A program made the position numbers and the translations under genes. The notes below the pieces were generated by a model, which searched no databases, was not told the origin of the DNA, and saw only the letters and a list, made by a program, of their open reading frames with translations. Shown one piece after another: positions 53,211 to 61,189 of a DNA stretch of 64,000 nt (its first letter is position 1; every line of letters starts with the position of its first letter). Origin of the DNA: Bacteroidales bacterium (GTDB lineage: Bacteria; Bacteroidota; Bacteroidia; Bacteroidales; UBA932); assembly GCA_022648685.1 (NCBI GenBank), contig JALCMW010000004.1, forward strand, positions 186,001-250,000, written 5' to 3'.

Positions 53211-53672
53211 CTATACCGGATAATAGTAAAAAATTGTGACGATTATGCCATCTCTAACCCGGAGATAAACGTGATCATCACAATTATTATACAATGAATA
53301 TAGAGTGTCCCCATTCTCAGAATCCGGGACACACTTAGGCTTACCATATTTGAAATTGTCAAGTTTCGATAATGGGTCTCCGACTCGGATCCCGCCATCT
53401 ATATCGAGCGTCAAGGCTGCAAATCGACGATCTTTGATAACAAAATTCTTAAACTTTCCGGTCTCTTCGAAATGAAACCATGTTTTGCCGTAATAATATT
53501 CCTCGCTTAAGCCGAATTCATCATATTGTTTTTGATAAGTATCGGGTTTCCCGAATTTTGCCACGACCTGGGCATAAGTCATTTTCTGATCCACGCGCAT
53601 TCCTTCGACATCCTGCGCAAACGCATTGATTGACAATGCAATAATAAAACCGATTAATATTATCCTTTTCAT
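53211..53672 (-). CDS. Array paralogue 2
   Basis: The track starts at 53693; the Met at 53672 opens MKRIILIGF and gives 153 residues. N-terminal type 1 (KQYDEFGLSEEYYYGKTWFHF). The C-terminal segment is a variant of type b (CVPDSENGDTLYSLYNNCDDHVYL), the only copy with this reading and with KPKCV in place of KPQYV. Confidence 0.8.
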   Translation of the reverse strand: MKRIILIGFIIALSINAFAQDVEGMRVDQKMTYAQVVAKFGKPDTYQKQYDEFGLSEEYYYGKTWFHFEETGKFKNFVIKDRRFAALTLDIDGGIRVGDPLSKLDNFKYGKPKCVPDSENGDTLYSLYNNCDDHVYLRVRDGIIVTIFYYYPV

Positions 53673-53737
53673 CTTTTTGTGTTTGTTAATCACAGCCTGG
53701 CAATCGGGGAACGAAGATATTGAACGATAAACTCACT

Positions 53738-54199
53738 CTATACCGGATAATCGTAGAGAATTGCAACTATGATTCCATCCTTAACCATCAGGTAAACGTG
53801 ATCATCACGATGATTATACACTGAATATTGTTTATCTCCATTCTCATAATCTTTCATATACTGAGGCTTGCCGTATTTGAAATTGTCAAGTTTTGATAAC
53901 GGATCCCCGACTCTTATCCCGCCATCTATATCAAGAGTCAATGCTGCAAATCGACGGTCTTCGATAACAAAATTCTTAAACTTTCCTGTCTCTTCAAAAT
54001 GTAACCACGTTTTTACATAATAATAGTCCTCAGTTAAACCGAATTCATCATAATGTTTTCGATATTTATCCGGCTTACCGAATTTTGCCACGACCTGGGC
54101 ATAAGTCATCTTCTGATCCGCGAGTACGCCTTCGACATCCTGCGCAAAAGCATTGATTGACAATGCAATAATAAAACCGATTAATATTATCTTTTTCAT
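53738..54199 (-). CDS. Array paralogue 1
   Basis: 153 residues, the first copy after the M23 ORF, with only 9 bases between the M23 stop and this ATG, so it lacks the standard spacer and is likely co-translated with M23. N-terminal type 1 in a diverged form (KHYDEFGLTEDYYYVKTWLHF, Val for the conserved Gly), C-terminal type b (KDYENGDKQYSVYNHRDDHVYL). If the array encodes inhibitors of the M23 product, this position would be the natural cognate partner; that is inference. Confidence 0.8.
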   Translation of the reverse strand: MKKIILIGFIIALSINAFAQDVEGVLADQKMTYAQVVAKFGKPDKYRKHYDEFGLTEDYYYVKTWLHFEETGKFKNFVIEDRRFAALTLDIDGGIRVGDPLSKLDNFKYGKPQYMKDYENGDKQYSVYNHRDDHVYLMVKDGIIVAILYDYPV

Positions 54200-54208
54200 C
54201 TTTTTTGG

Positions 54209-55276
54209 TTATTTAGTTGTAAATACAGAAATATTATCTTTCTTCTCTTCATCACAGATTATTCCCTTTATGTCTGGAGTCAGGACCTTACTGTGATTGT
54301 CGTTCCAGTTGACACTTCCGTTAATAAGCTCCTCCGGATTCGCACTTCGTCTTGTCCCGTTTGAAGAAATTTTATAATAAGCCAAATGAAGATGTTTCTC
54401 CTTGACATTGTAGGCGTTTCCAGTCCTTCCAGTGTAAGCAACGACTTCTCCCCGGAATACTCTATCTCCCTTTTTATATGGGCTGCCTGTCCTTGGGTTT
54501 ATGGCAACTGGATTTCCAGCCATCAGATGCCAATAACCAATTTGCACGGTCGAACCATGAATATGGCCTATGATATTAATTCTATTTCCAGCCCCATTGA
54601 CATCTCCTTTATAGCCATCTGGATAATCACGGGTGTTTTTATCTGGTTGTTCTGTAACATACTGCCCCCCAATCACTCCGTCTATCATGGCATAGACTTC
54701 AGTCCCCACATTTGCAGAAAGATCCAATCCATTGTGCATTTTTTTATTACCATGTTTATCGTACCTCACATACCCATAAGTACCTCCTTTCCAGCCTGTC
54801 CATCCTGGTGAAGCAATAGTCATGTTAACCAAAGGATTACCAACGCCCCGTAAAAGACTAAAACACGGACGAAGCACCCCCGTAGTATAAGATATGTTGA
54901 TGAAATACGCTGTGGCCGATATACTCTGTTCTACCTTAAGAGTCACATTGAAATCCTTACCATTGAAATCTCCGGTCCACCTGTCGAAATTCGATCCAGT
55001 GTAGGCCCAAGCCTTACAAATGACAACGGCCCCTTTCTTATAGACTCCTCCACCGCTTACGTACCCTTCTCCTGTTCCACCTTTGAACAAATTTATTCTA
55101 TACTCAACGTAGCTTGACGTATCAGCAATTATTACTGAAGGCATCAATGTGTCATAGATGGTTCTTGAATCATCATCGTGTCTGGAATCAGAACCGGAAT
55201 CAGAACCGCTATCGCCAGTCTTGCCGCTACCGCCGCCGGAACCTCCGCCTCCACCACCTTTTCCACAATCCGGCAT
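54209..55276 (-). CDS. M23 peptidase with InlB-type repeat, in frame with the upstream ORF across one TGA
   Basis: A 355-residue ORF. A Gly/Ser/Asp linker (GKGGGGGGSGGGSGKTGDSG) is followed by an InlB/Listeria-Bacteroides-type beta repeat (residues 70-130, GEGYVSGGGVYKKGAVVICKA and FDRWTGDFNG) and an M23 domain (160-320) with zinc ligands HNGLDLSA and KHLHLAYY. The catalytic set looks complete. There is no signal peptide, so alone it could not leave the cytosol. The ATG is 12 bases beyond the TGA of the copy A gene and in the same frame: TGA AAG TCG GAA ATG. I infer that both were one secreted protein of about 620 residues split by a nonsense change. Reinitiation or TGA read-through are alternatives. 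Confidence 0.8.
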   Translation of the reverse strand: MPDCGKGGGGGGSGGGSGKTGDSGSDSGSDSRHDDDSRTIYDTLMPSVIIADTSSYVEYRINLFKGGTGEGYVSGGGVYKKGAVVICKAWAYTGSNFDRWTGDFNGKDFNVTLKVEQSISATAYFINISYTTGVLRPCFSLLRGVGNPLVNMTIASPGWTGWKGGTYGYVRYDKHGNKKMHNGLDLSANVGTEVYAMIDGVIGGQYVTEQPDKNTRDYPDGYKGDVNGAGNRINIIGHIHGSTVQIGYWHLMAGNPVAINPRTGSPYKKGDRVFRGEVVAYTGRTGNAYNVKEKHLHLAYYKISSNGTRRSANPEELINGSVNWNDNHSKVLTPDIKGIICDEEKKDNISVFTTK

Positions 55277-55285
55277 TTCCGACTT

Positions 55286-56071
55286 TCATTTGTCATCTTC
55301 GTCCACTCTCTTTCTCGTGGTCTTCTCAGCAACGCATACGCTACCGGCAATCGCCCCTCCGTAGATGCCATCATCATCAGAAGAAGGAGACCTCGTCTCC
55401 GGATTCTTTCTCACAAGACTGATAACCTTAACTCTGCTATACAAATCTTTCTGCCCCGGATCAATCACATCGCCGAGACGTATAGGACCTTCACGATAGA
55501 AACAGACGTTTCGGCAACTGCCGTCAAGATTACTGTACAGGACTATCCCCTTGAATTCACCTTTGTGCAGATAACTTAATGAGTCCGCTCCATATTGGTC
55601 CAGAAAAGCCTTTGACGGGATAAGGGCGGCGACAAAAGTTCTTACCTTATTTGCAGGAGTGTCAATCACCTCAATAAGGTACTTCTTGACAATCGTTATA
55701 TCCTCTGGCCGGATCACCGGATTAAGAGAATCCTGAATGGAGACATCAAGGTCTGATTTTACCTCAATGAAAGGTATCTGAGTTATATGACGACCGTCGA
55801 AGTCAAGCTCCTCCATTCTTCCCCTGTCGAGAAGTGACTCCAAGCTCACAAGGTCGCCATCGTCTCCTGACCCCGATTTTGTCGAAAGCCCCTTTGTAAT
55901 TGAGGGCAAATTCATATAAAGAATGTTTTCTTTAGAAACCATTACATCCTTAAAAGCGCCTTTTTGCTTTATCTCGCTTTTGTTGGTTAGCATTCGGGAT
56001 AATTCCTGTTTCTCGCAAAAGGTCAATGCTCCTAAAGATAACAGAATAATAATTAAAATTTTAGGTCGCAT
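55286..56071 (-). CDS. 260-residue secreted protein, copy A
   Basis: A 261-residue exported protein; the signal region IIILLSLGALTFCEKQ could be a lipoprotein type (TFCEK) or a Sec signal. The body matches copy B (48674-49456). The C-terminus DDDGIYGGAIAGSVCVAEKTTRKRVDEDDK leads straight, after TGA, into the glycine-rich linker of the M23 ORF in the same frame. This suggests that it is the N-terminal domain of a larger exported peptidase, perhaps a regulatory or targeting domain. No database family is recognised. It heads the whole array transcript, with a good -7 box 45 bases upstream. Confidence 0.8.
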   Translation of the reverse strand: MRPKILIIILLSLGALTFCEKQELSRMLTNKSEIKQKGAFKDVMVSKENILYMNLPSITKGLSTKSGSGDDGDLVSLESLLDRGRMEELDFDGRHITQIPFIEVKSDLDVSIQDSLNPVIRPEDITIVKKYLIEVIDTPANKVRTFVAALIPSKAFLDQYGADSLSYLHKGEFKGIVLYSNLDGSCRNVCFYREGPIRLGDVIDPGQKDLYSRVKVISLVRKNPETRSPSSDDDGIYGGAIAGSVCVAEKTTRKRVDEDDK

Positions 56072-56442
56072 GGTTATTGGTTATTAATGTCACTGGCTGG
56101 TTTTAGTATTCACTTCAAATATAATGTTTTTTATTAAAACAACCAATGTCTTTATGAAATAATTAAGACATCCGCCTGACATCATGAAATCCGACAAACT
56201 AGCCCTCTATACTAATCTGTCGTTAAGTGAACCTTATTGCGACTTCTGCAGTCAAGATAGAGATTTGTGGTAACCATTTTTTGATACCGGAAAAACTTGC
56301 GAGTGAGCTGCGAGTGATTTTGTGCAAACAAGTGCAAAATACAGCAGGAAAAGGCAAATGTTTTCTTTTTTTTTATGGCTATCCAAACGTTTGTGTCAGA
56401 ACTGAAATACATCTAACACTTTGGAAATAAGTAGAATAGAAG
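56072..56442. other. 371-base non-coding gap upstream of the array
   Basis: No gene is supported here; the small ORFs on both strands (56212-56412, 56227-56430) lack ribosome-binding sites and family features. The part nearest copy A carries its promoter. The remainder shows no repeat, hairpin or RNA that I can identify. Confidence 0.5.
56116..56123 (-). promoter_or_regulatory. -7 box before copy A, head of the array
   Basis: The minus strand reads TATATTTG inside AATAAAAAACATTATATTTGAAGT, shared with copy B. It predicts a start near 56110 and a leader of about 40 bases before the ATG at 56071. Confidence 0.65.
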
Positions 56443-56530
56443 CGGAGAGACGGAGATTCGAACTCCGGAAACCCTTTGGGAGTTTACACGCTTTCCAGGC
56501 GTGCCTCTTAAGCCACTCGAGCATCTCTCC
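56443..56530 (-). tRNA. tRNA-Ser (anticodon GGA)
   Basis: The minus strand folds with acceptor GGAGAGA/TCTCTCC, an anticodon arm CACGC-CTGGAAA-GCGTG (anticodon GGA), a long variable arm (AACTCCCAAAGGGTTT) and a T arm CGGAG-TTCGAAT-CTCCG. The 88-base length is normal for a class II tRNA. It decodes UCC/UCU. Confidence 0.97.
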
Positions 56531-56564
56531 AATAACTGATTGCCGTATGCGGGCAAACATTTTG

Positions 56565-56572
56565 CAAATATA
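56565..56572 (-). promoter_or_regulatory. -7 box of tRNA-Ser
   Basis: TATATTTG on the minus strand, 34 bases before the tRNA 5' end, identical to the tRNA-Arg -7 box. Confidence 0.7.
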
Positions 56573-56595
56573 ACAACTTTAAGCAACAGAACAAA

Positions 56596-57552
56596 CTAAA
56601 ATGAATATCCCAGACCGAAAGACATCCCGCTTTTCAGACCGGAAAAGCCGAAAATAAAAGCGGAATCAAGACTTAATCCCGAATACCTGATTCCGGGACC
56701 GAAAGAAATAAATGATGGAATAACCGTACTGCCGCCATATCTGAAACCTCCACGGATAAAGTACCTGCCGCAATAACCATATTGAGCCCCGAAGGAAAAT
56801 GAAACGGCTTTGCTATTATAATAATAATCCTCATCAAGATTTAATTCAAGAGCGTTATTCAACAAGAATTCAGGAGAATAACTTACGCCAAGAACAATAG
56901 ATGATGACATATCGAAATTTGCATCGGATGCCCCCCTAATGGTAATTCCCTGATTTGTTACACCGAAAGCCGCTCTTAACCCATGCAAATCCGTAAAAGA
57001 GAAATCGGTCATTATAAACATATCCGATGTAATAGCCTGGAAATCATCGTCTTTAGAAAGACCGGACTTCATAAAACGGAAATTTACACCAAAAGACAAA
57101 AACCGGCATAACATAAAAGAGATACCGGAATTGAACATCCTGTCGTCAGGAGTAAAAGTTCCGGAAGAAACGGATGGATTGGATTCCGAATAATAATCAT
57201 ATGACTCTCCTCTGCCATATGAGCCTCCTAAGGTGAAACCGACATTGGACACCTCATAACTCATTCCGAAATCATAATAATGGAAAGAAGACACTTCAGG
57301 CTTCCAATACAGATAGCTGAAATTTCCGGCTACACTTTCTTTCATAAATGGTATTATCGCAGGATTCTCATATGAAGACCACGCCAAAGAAGACAAAGAC
57401 GCAACCCCGGCACCTCCCATTGACAAAGTCGCCGGATTCCTATCAATTCTGGACATGGGAAAAGCATCTGTAAAATCATGGGCAGATGCAACTGCAACAG
57501 CAAACGTAGCAATTATACATACCAATAACTTCCTCACAATCATTGAGTGCAT
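56596..57552 (-). CDS. PorV/PorQ-type outer-membrane protein (second pair)
   Basis: A 318-residue protein with a Sec signal (AVAVASAH) and a FadL-like beta-barrel. The N-terminal mark of T9SS PorV/PorQ proteins is present: RNPATLSMGGAGVASLSSLAWSSYENPAIIP. Repeated aromatic strands follow to the final GMSFGLGYSF. PorV shuttles T9SS cargo to the cell-surface attachment complex, so this copy may serve the S8 protease encoded 7 bases upstream. It is a paralogue of 60225-61181. An ATG 9 bases later is also possible. It could alternatively be a general porin-like protein. Confidence 0.8.
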   Translation of the reverse strand: MHSMIVRKLLVCIIATFAVAVASAHDFTDAFPMSRIDRNPATLSMGGAGVASLSSLAWSSYENPAIIPFMKESVAGNFSYLYWKPEVSSFHYYDFGMSYEVSNVGFTLGGSYGRGESYDYYSESNPSVSSGTFTPDDRMFNSGISFMLCRFLSFGVNFRFMKSGLSKDDDFQAITSDMFIMTDFSFTDLHGLRAAFGVTNQGITIRGASDANFDMSSSIVLGVSYSPEFLLNNALELNLDEDYYYNSKAVSFSFGAQYGYCGRYFIRGGFRYGGSTVIPSFISFGPGIRYSGLSLDSAFIFGFSGLKSGMSFGLGYSF

Positions 57553-57559
57553 AATTCAA

Positions 57560-60169
57560 TTACTTTTTGACAATTGTTTTCTTGAATACTTTATCAGAGT
57601 AGCTGATATAAAGTCCGTATACTCCCGGAACACATTCGGACATATCGATTTCAGCAGGGGAAAAGCCGCTTACCTGCAAAGTCTTATCATATATGATTAC
57701 TCCGGATATACTTACAATCTTAATATGCGTAGGAGCTTCCTTTTCCGTTCTTATATATAGAGTGGAAGAGACAGGATTAGGATAAGCTTCGGCCAGATTA
57801 TCGGGATTCTTGACAAGAACGGAAAAAGACAATTGGCAGGATTTGCCGGAATTATCTGATGCTTCCATTACAAATTCGGAAAGGCCGTAACTGCAGACGG
57901 AACATGACACCAGATTGTCCGTTACAGCAACATCGGTAACATTGCTATCATAATTGCGTACTTTGTAGATAAGAACGCTGTCATCCGGATCACTGAAAAG
58001 ATCGGACATATCCATGGAAAAAGTATGATCAAGACCGTAAACGATCATATCATTTACATCTTCAGCTACTACAGGCGGCTGATCTTGAACTACCTTGTAA
58101 TCAAATGCCAGATCAGTCGATGCCGAATACTGATCCGTAGCGGTAATCACACCTGAATAGGTGCCGAGCCCTGCCTTCCGTCCGTTTATGGTTATCTTCA
58201 GATTTTCCCCGTCATATTCAGAAGTCACGGCAGGGCCTGCTGATACCGAAACGGTTATGGAATGACCGTCAGGATCACTTACATAGTAATCAAAAGAAAG
58301 ACTTTCATTCGATTTGACCGTATAAATGCCATTGACCAGTGGAACTATTACAGGAGAATGGTACTTCCCGGTTGAAACTGCCTTTACAGGAGAAATTCCG
58401 CTGTATTTCCCATGATAGTTATAAGCAAATACGGCAGCATAATAGCCGGAAGAAAAATCCAGTCCGGATATGCTTCCGGTGATTTGCTTTCCGACTTTAA
58501 GAGTATCGGTTAAGAGCTTGGTATAATGGATTCCGGATGGATATTGTAACGAGGGATCGAAATTCTCGACATCATTCTTATCCTTTCCGGCAACCAGAAG
58601 GTAACCGTATGACTTACCCCCGTCCATGCCGCATGTAACATCAAAACTAAAATCCAGCCTGTTTGCCTGTGAAGATACCGAAAACGAAGAAACCGGATCG
58701 GGAGCTTTCAAACAATTGTACGTACACGCCCCCATAGCGTCTGCCAAGGGACCGATATCCGAACCTTGTGGAAGAATGGCATCGGCACCGCCTATGAGTT
58801 TTTCCTTTAATTCCGCATTGGTGAAACCTTTCCTTCCGTAATAAGAGACCAGCAAAGCCGCAATACCGGTAACTATCGGACATGACATGGAAGTTCCGGC
58901 CATATATCCGTATTTGTTATCGGCATATGTGCTCAGTACATTTGCATAGCTTCCTGTAAGGTCACCTCCCGGAGCCGATATATCCACCCAGTCGCCATAA
59001 TTGGAATATGACGCTCTTTTAAAATCACTCGAAACGGAACCTACCGCTATTACATTTTCGTAGTCTGCAGGATGGGAGCAACTACGATTGTCATTGCCGG
59101 CGGCAAAGAAGACAAGCCCCCCGGCCATAGGCCCTGTCTGGACACCATTTTCGTCATATCCGGCATATTTTACAAAATAGTCTATGGCCTCTTTCAGATA
59201 CAACGGCGTTTCATTATTTTCAGCATCGGCTTCGGATGAATAGTCATATTCCCAGCTATTGTTAGACAATACGGCACCATGGTCAGCCCCCCATTTGATA
59301 GCGGCGGCCTCATCTCCGGTCAGGTCTTTGATTCCGTCGGGATTTTTCATGAAAATCTGGCAGGAAAGAAGTCTCACACCTTTTTTACCTGAAGAATAAT
59401 CCCCTCCGGCAACGCCGCATACCCCCTTGCCGTTATTATTCACCGCGGCTATTATCCCTCCGACATGGGTACCGTGATCGTGGGGAAAAATAAGGCTTCC
59501 GGCATAACCCCGGACAAAATTCCAACTGCCGTCATTACCGCCGGGAATACAATTTTCCGAAAGATCTTCATGGTTCATGTCCAGGCCTCCGTCGACAACG
59601 GCAACTATTACGTCTTCGCTTCCTGTTGTAAAATATTTCCAGGCGGGGATTACATCAACTCCGGCACATGAAGAATCTCCGGATTTGGAGAATCCGGACA
59701 ATGGCCACTGATAAGAATAGAATGGATCGTTAAAATAACTCCCCGCAACTTTGATCTTCATCTTGGTCCCGACATATTCGACACCGGACATGGAAGAAAA
59801 AGCGTCTGACGCCTTGACTTTAGGAATATCCGGACTATATGTGATTCTGTACCATCTGTCGAGGCCCGATTCTTCCGTTCTTCCTTCGAATCTTCCGGCA
59901 TCGGGGAATTCCCTTCTGATGGACAATATCCCCAGACCGTCAACCAGACAGTTCAAATCCAGGGATTTCGTAATTACTTTCCCTTGCTTTATATCACCGG
60001 CAATAAGAGATGAAACATCTTTTCCGAACTTGACAATCATTACGGAAGAAAGTGTATCCTGACATACAGTGTCATCATCCACACACCCTACATCCGCAGC
60101 CTGTTCTTTGGAACAGGAAACAAGAATCACAAAAGGTAAAAGATATAATAGAAACTGTTTCACAAACAA
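57560..60169 (-). CDS. S8 (subtilisin-like) protease, T9SS cargo (second pair)
   Basis: An 869-residue secreted protease. The N-terminus ends LPFVILVSC, a lipobox-like signal (Cys19). An inhibitor-like prodomain (SSVMIVKFGKDVSSLI) precedes the catalytic domain with Asp193 in VAVVDGGLDMNHEDL, His232 in HDHGTHVGGIIAAVNNNG and Ser in AGTSMSCPIVTGIAAL. Two Ig/cadherin-like domains follow (SFDYYVSDPDGHSITV and a second). The end is a type A T9SS sorting domain: LAEAYPNPVSSTLYIRTE ... VYGLYISYSDKVFKKTIVKK. It should be displayed or released at the surface. A lipobox together with a T9SS domain is unusual. It is followed by its PorV-like partner. Confidence 0.92.
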   Translation of the reverse strand: MFVKQFLLYLLPFVILVSCSKEQAADVGCVDDDTVCQDTLSSVMIVKFGKDVSSLIAGDIKQGKVITKSLDLNCLVDGLGILSIRREFPDAGRFEGRTEESGLDRWYRITYSPDIPKVKASDAFSSMSGVEYVGTKMKIKVAGSYFNDPFYSYQWPLSGFSKSGDSSCAGVDVIPAWKYFTTGSEDVIVAVVDGGLDMNHEDLSENCIPGGNDGSWNFVRGYAGSLIFPHDHGTHVGGIIAAVNNNGKGVCGVAGGDYSSGKKGVRLLSCQIFMKNPDGIKDLTGDEAAAIKWGADHGAVLSNNSWEYDYSSEADAENNETPLYLKEAIDYFVKYAGYDENGVQTGPMAGGLVFFAAGNDNRSCSHPADYENVIAVGSVSSDFKRASYSNYGDWVDISAPGGDLTGSYANVLSTYADNKYGYMAGTSMSCPIVTGIAALLVSYYGRKGFTNAELKEKLIGGADAILPQGSDIGPLADAMGACTYNCLKAPDPVSSFSVSSQANRLDFSFDVTCGMDGGKSYGYLLVAGKDKNDVENFDPSLQYPSGIHYTKLLTDTLKVGKQITGSISGLDFSSGYYAAVFAYNYHGKYSGISPVKAVSTGKYHSPVIVPLVNGIYTVKSNESLSFDYYVSDPDGHSITVSVSAGPAVTSEYDGENLKITINGRKAGLGTYSGVITATDQYSASTDLAFDYKVVQDQPPVVAEDVNDMIVYGLDHTFSMDMSDLFSDPDDSVLIYKVRNYDSNVTDVAVTDNLVSCSVCSYGLSEFVMEASDNSGKSCQLSFSVLVKNPDNLAEAYPNPVSSTLYIRTEKEAPTHIKIVSISGVIIYDKTLQVSGFSPAEIDMSECVPGVYGLYISYSDKVFKKTIVKK

Positions 60170-60224
60170 ATATCATTCAGGATAAACATCGCAATTCCTT
60201 CCCTTCAATCACTCCCTGCAAATT

Positions 60225-61181
60225 TCAAAACGCGATTCCCAAACCGATATTCATTGTGTTTTTAAGATTTTCATTTCCAAGGATATAAGAAAAATCAAGC
60301 TTTACGCCTTTCAACTTCAATCCGAACCCGGCGGTAGCGAAAGACGGCAAAACAGCTTCATCATCTCCGTAATGATAACCGGCACGTAAATAAATAGTAC
60401 CGAACAATCCGTACTGTACACCGCAAGCAGCCGTGAATTTACCGCTGAAATAATATCCGGCATCCAAAGTAGCCTCAATGGACTGGACATAACCGGGCTT
60501 TACGACGTATGCTCCGCCGAAATTGACAGAAGCCGGCAGATCGAAAGACTCTCCGTTGTCATCCTTGACGGAAGAACCGAAATTCGAGATTCCTGCTGTC
60601 AAGTTCAAGTCATCCATTCTGTACATGGCAAAGATATCGGCGGCAAAGGCGGAATACGAATTGTCGTCGCTAACCTTGCTTGAGAGATACTTCAAATCGG
60701 CACCGGCAGAAAGTTTTTCGGACAAAGAAAAACCTACGCCAATATTAGCCTGGATATCGGAAGGTGTAAAAGAACCTTTGGAATATCCATTTTCATCTGT
60801 AAGATCATACGATACTCCGCTCTGATTTACGAAGCCTAATGAAAATCCCAGGCGATCAGATGCCTTGAAAGCCAATCCGGCAGCAATGTCGGTACTTTTG
60901 ATCGCATCTACCGTAGGAGCCCAATCCTGATAAAGGACCTGAGCATCGAATTTCCCATTATAAAACGGAATGGCTGCAGAGTTGGAAAAAGAAGACCATG
61001 CCATCGATGAAGACGAAGCGATGCCGGAGAAGCCCATGGCGGCAGATACCGGATTACGGACTACAGCCGAATATCCCATTGCGACATCCCCTCCTTTTGT
61101 ATCCTGAGCATTTGCAAATTGCATGAATACAAACATTCCGCATATCAAGGCGGTTATCTTAACTATTTTATTGGAATACAT
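60225..61181 (-). CDS. PorV/PorQ-type outer-membrane protein (first pair)
   Basis: The 318-residue protein has a Sec signal (FMQFANAQ) and the PorV-type start RNPVSAAMGFSGIASSSSMAWSSFSNSAAIPF, then a 14-strand-like barrel ending NTMNIGLGIAF. The length equals that of its paralogue at 56596. The last barrel strand (KLDFSYILGNENL) is typical of the family. It starts 8 bases after the upstream S8 gene, so each protease has its own PorV-like partner. A role as cargo-specific shuttle is inferred from pairing. Confidence 0.82.
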   Translation of the reverse strand: MYSNKIVKITALICGMFVFMQFANAQDTKGGDVAMGYSAVVRNPVSAAMGFSGIASSSSMAWSSFSNSAAIPFYNGKFDAQVLYQDWAPTVDAIKSTDIAAGLAFKASDRLGFSLGFVNQSGVSYDLTDENGYSKGSFTPSDIQANIGVGFSLSEKLSAGADLKYLSSKVSDDNSYSAFAADIFAMYRMDDLNLTAGISNFGSSVKDDNGESFDLPASVNFGGAYVVKPGYVQSIEATLDAGYYFSGKFTAACGVQYGLFGTIYLRAGYHYGDDEAVLPSFATAGFGLKLKGVKLDFSYILGNENLKNTMNIGLGIAF

Positions 61182-61189
61182 AAATTCAA

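Larger units (their letters stand above)
47578..54199 (-). repeat. Tandem array of 11 paralogous genes with recurring spacers
   Basis: The array has two blocks. Nine genes lie in 49537-54199 with a period of 520-530 bases, and two more lie in 47644-48635; a 260-residue gene separates the blocks. Most spacers are about 62-66 bases and share the plus-strand core GCAGCCTGGCAATC(A/G)G(T/G)GA(A/G)CGAAGATATTGAACGAT(A/G)AA. The spacer also precedes the decayed gene at 47577. On the minus strand the core contains TATCTTCG, a one-mismatch -7 box about 34-45 bases before each ATG (for example 48142-48149), so each gene may have its own promoter. The shared spacer and signal peptide mean the duplicated unit includes the promoter. 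Confidence 0.9.

Noticed and set aside
47644-54199. CRISPR array or non-coding repeat
   Set aside because: The period is 520-530 bases, every unit contains an open 152-155 codon frame, and spacers are conserved instead of variable.
49537-54199. Assembly duplication of one gene
   Set aside because: Copies differ at many positions in both coding and spacer sequence while all frames stay open, and the differences form mosaics. Long reads would still be useful.
55114-55579. Plus-strand ORFs rich in Pro, Leu and Arg opposite the M23 linker
   Set aside because: They are antisense of the Gly/Ser-coding linker and have no independent support.
56212-56430. Small ORFs in the gap before tRNA-Ser
   Set aside because: They overlap each other on opposite strands, contain no domain and no ribosome-binding site.
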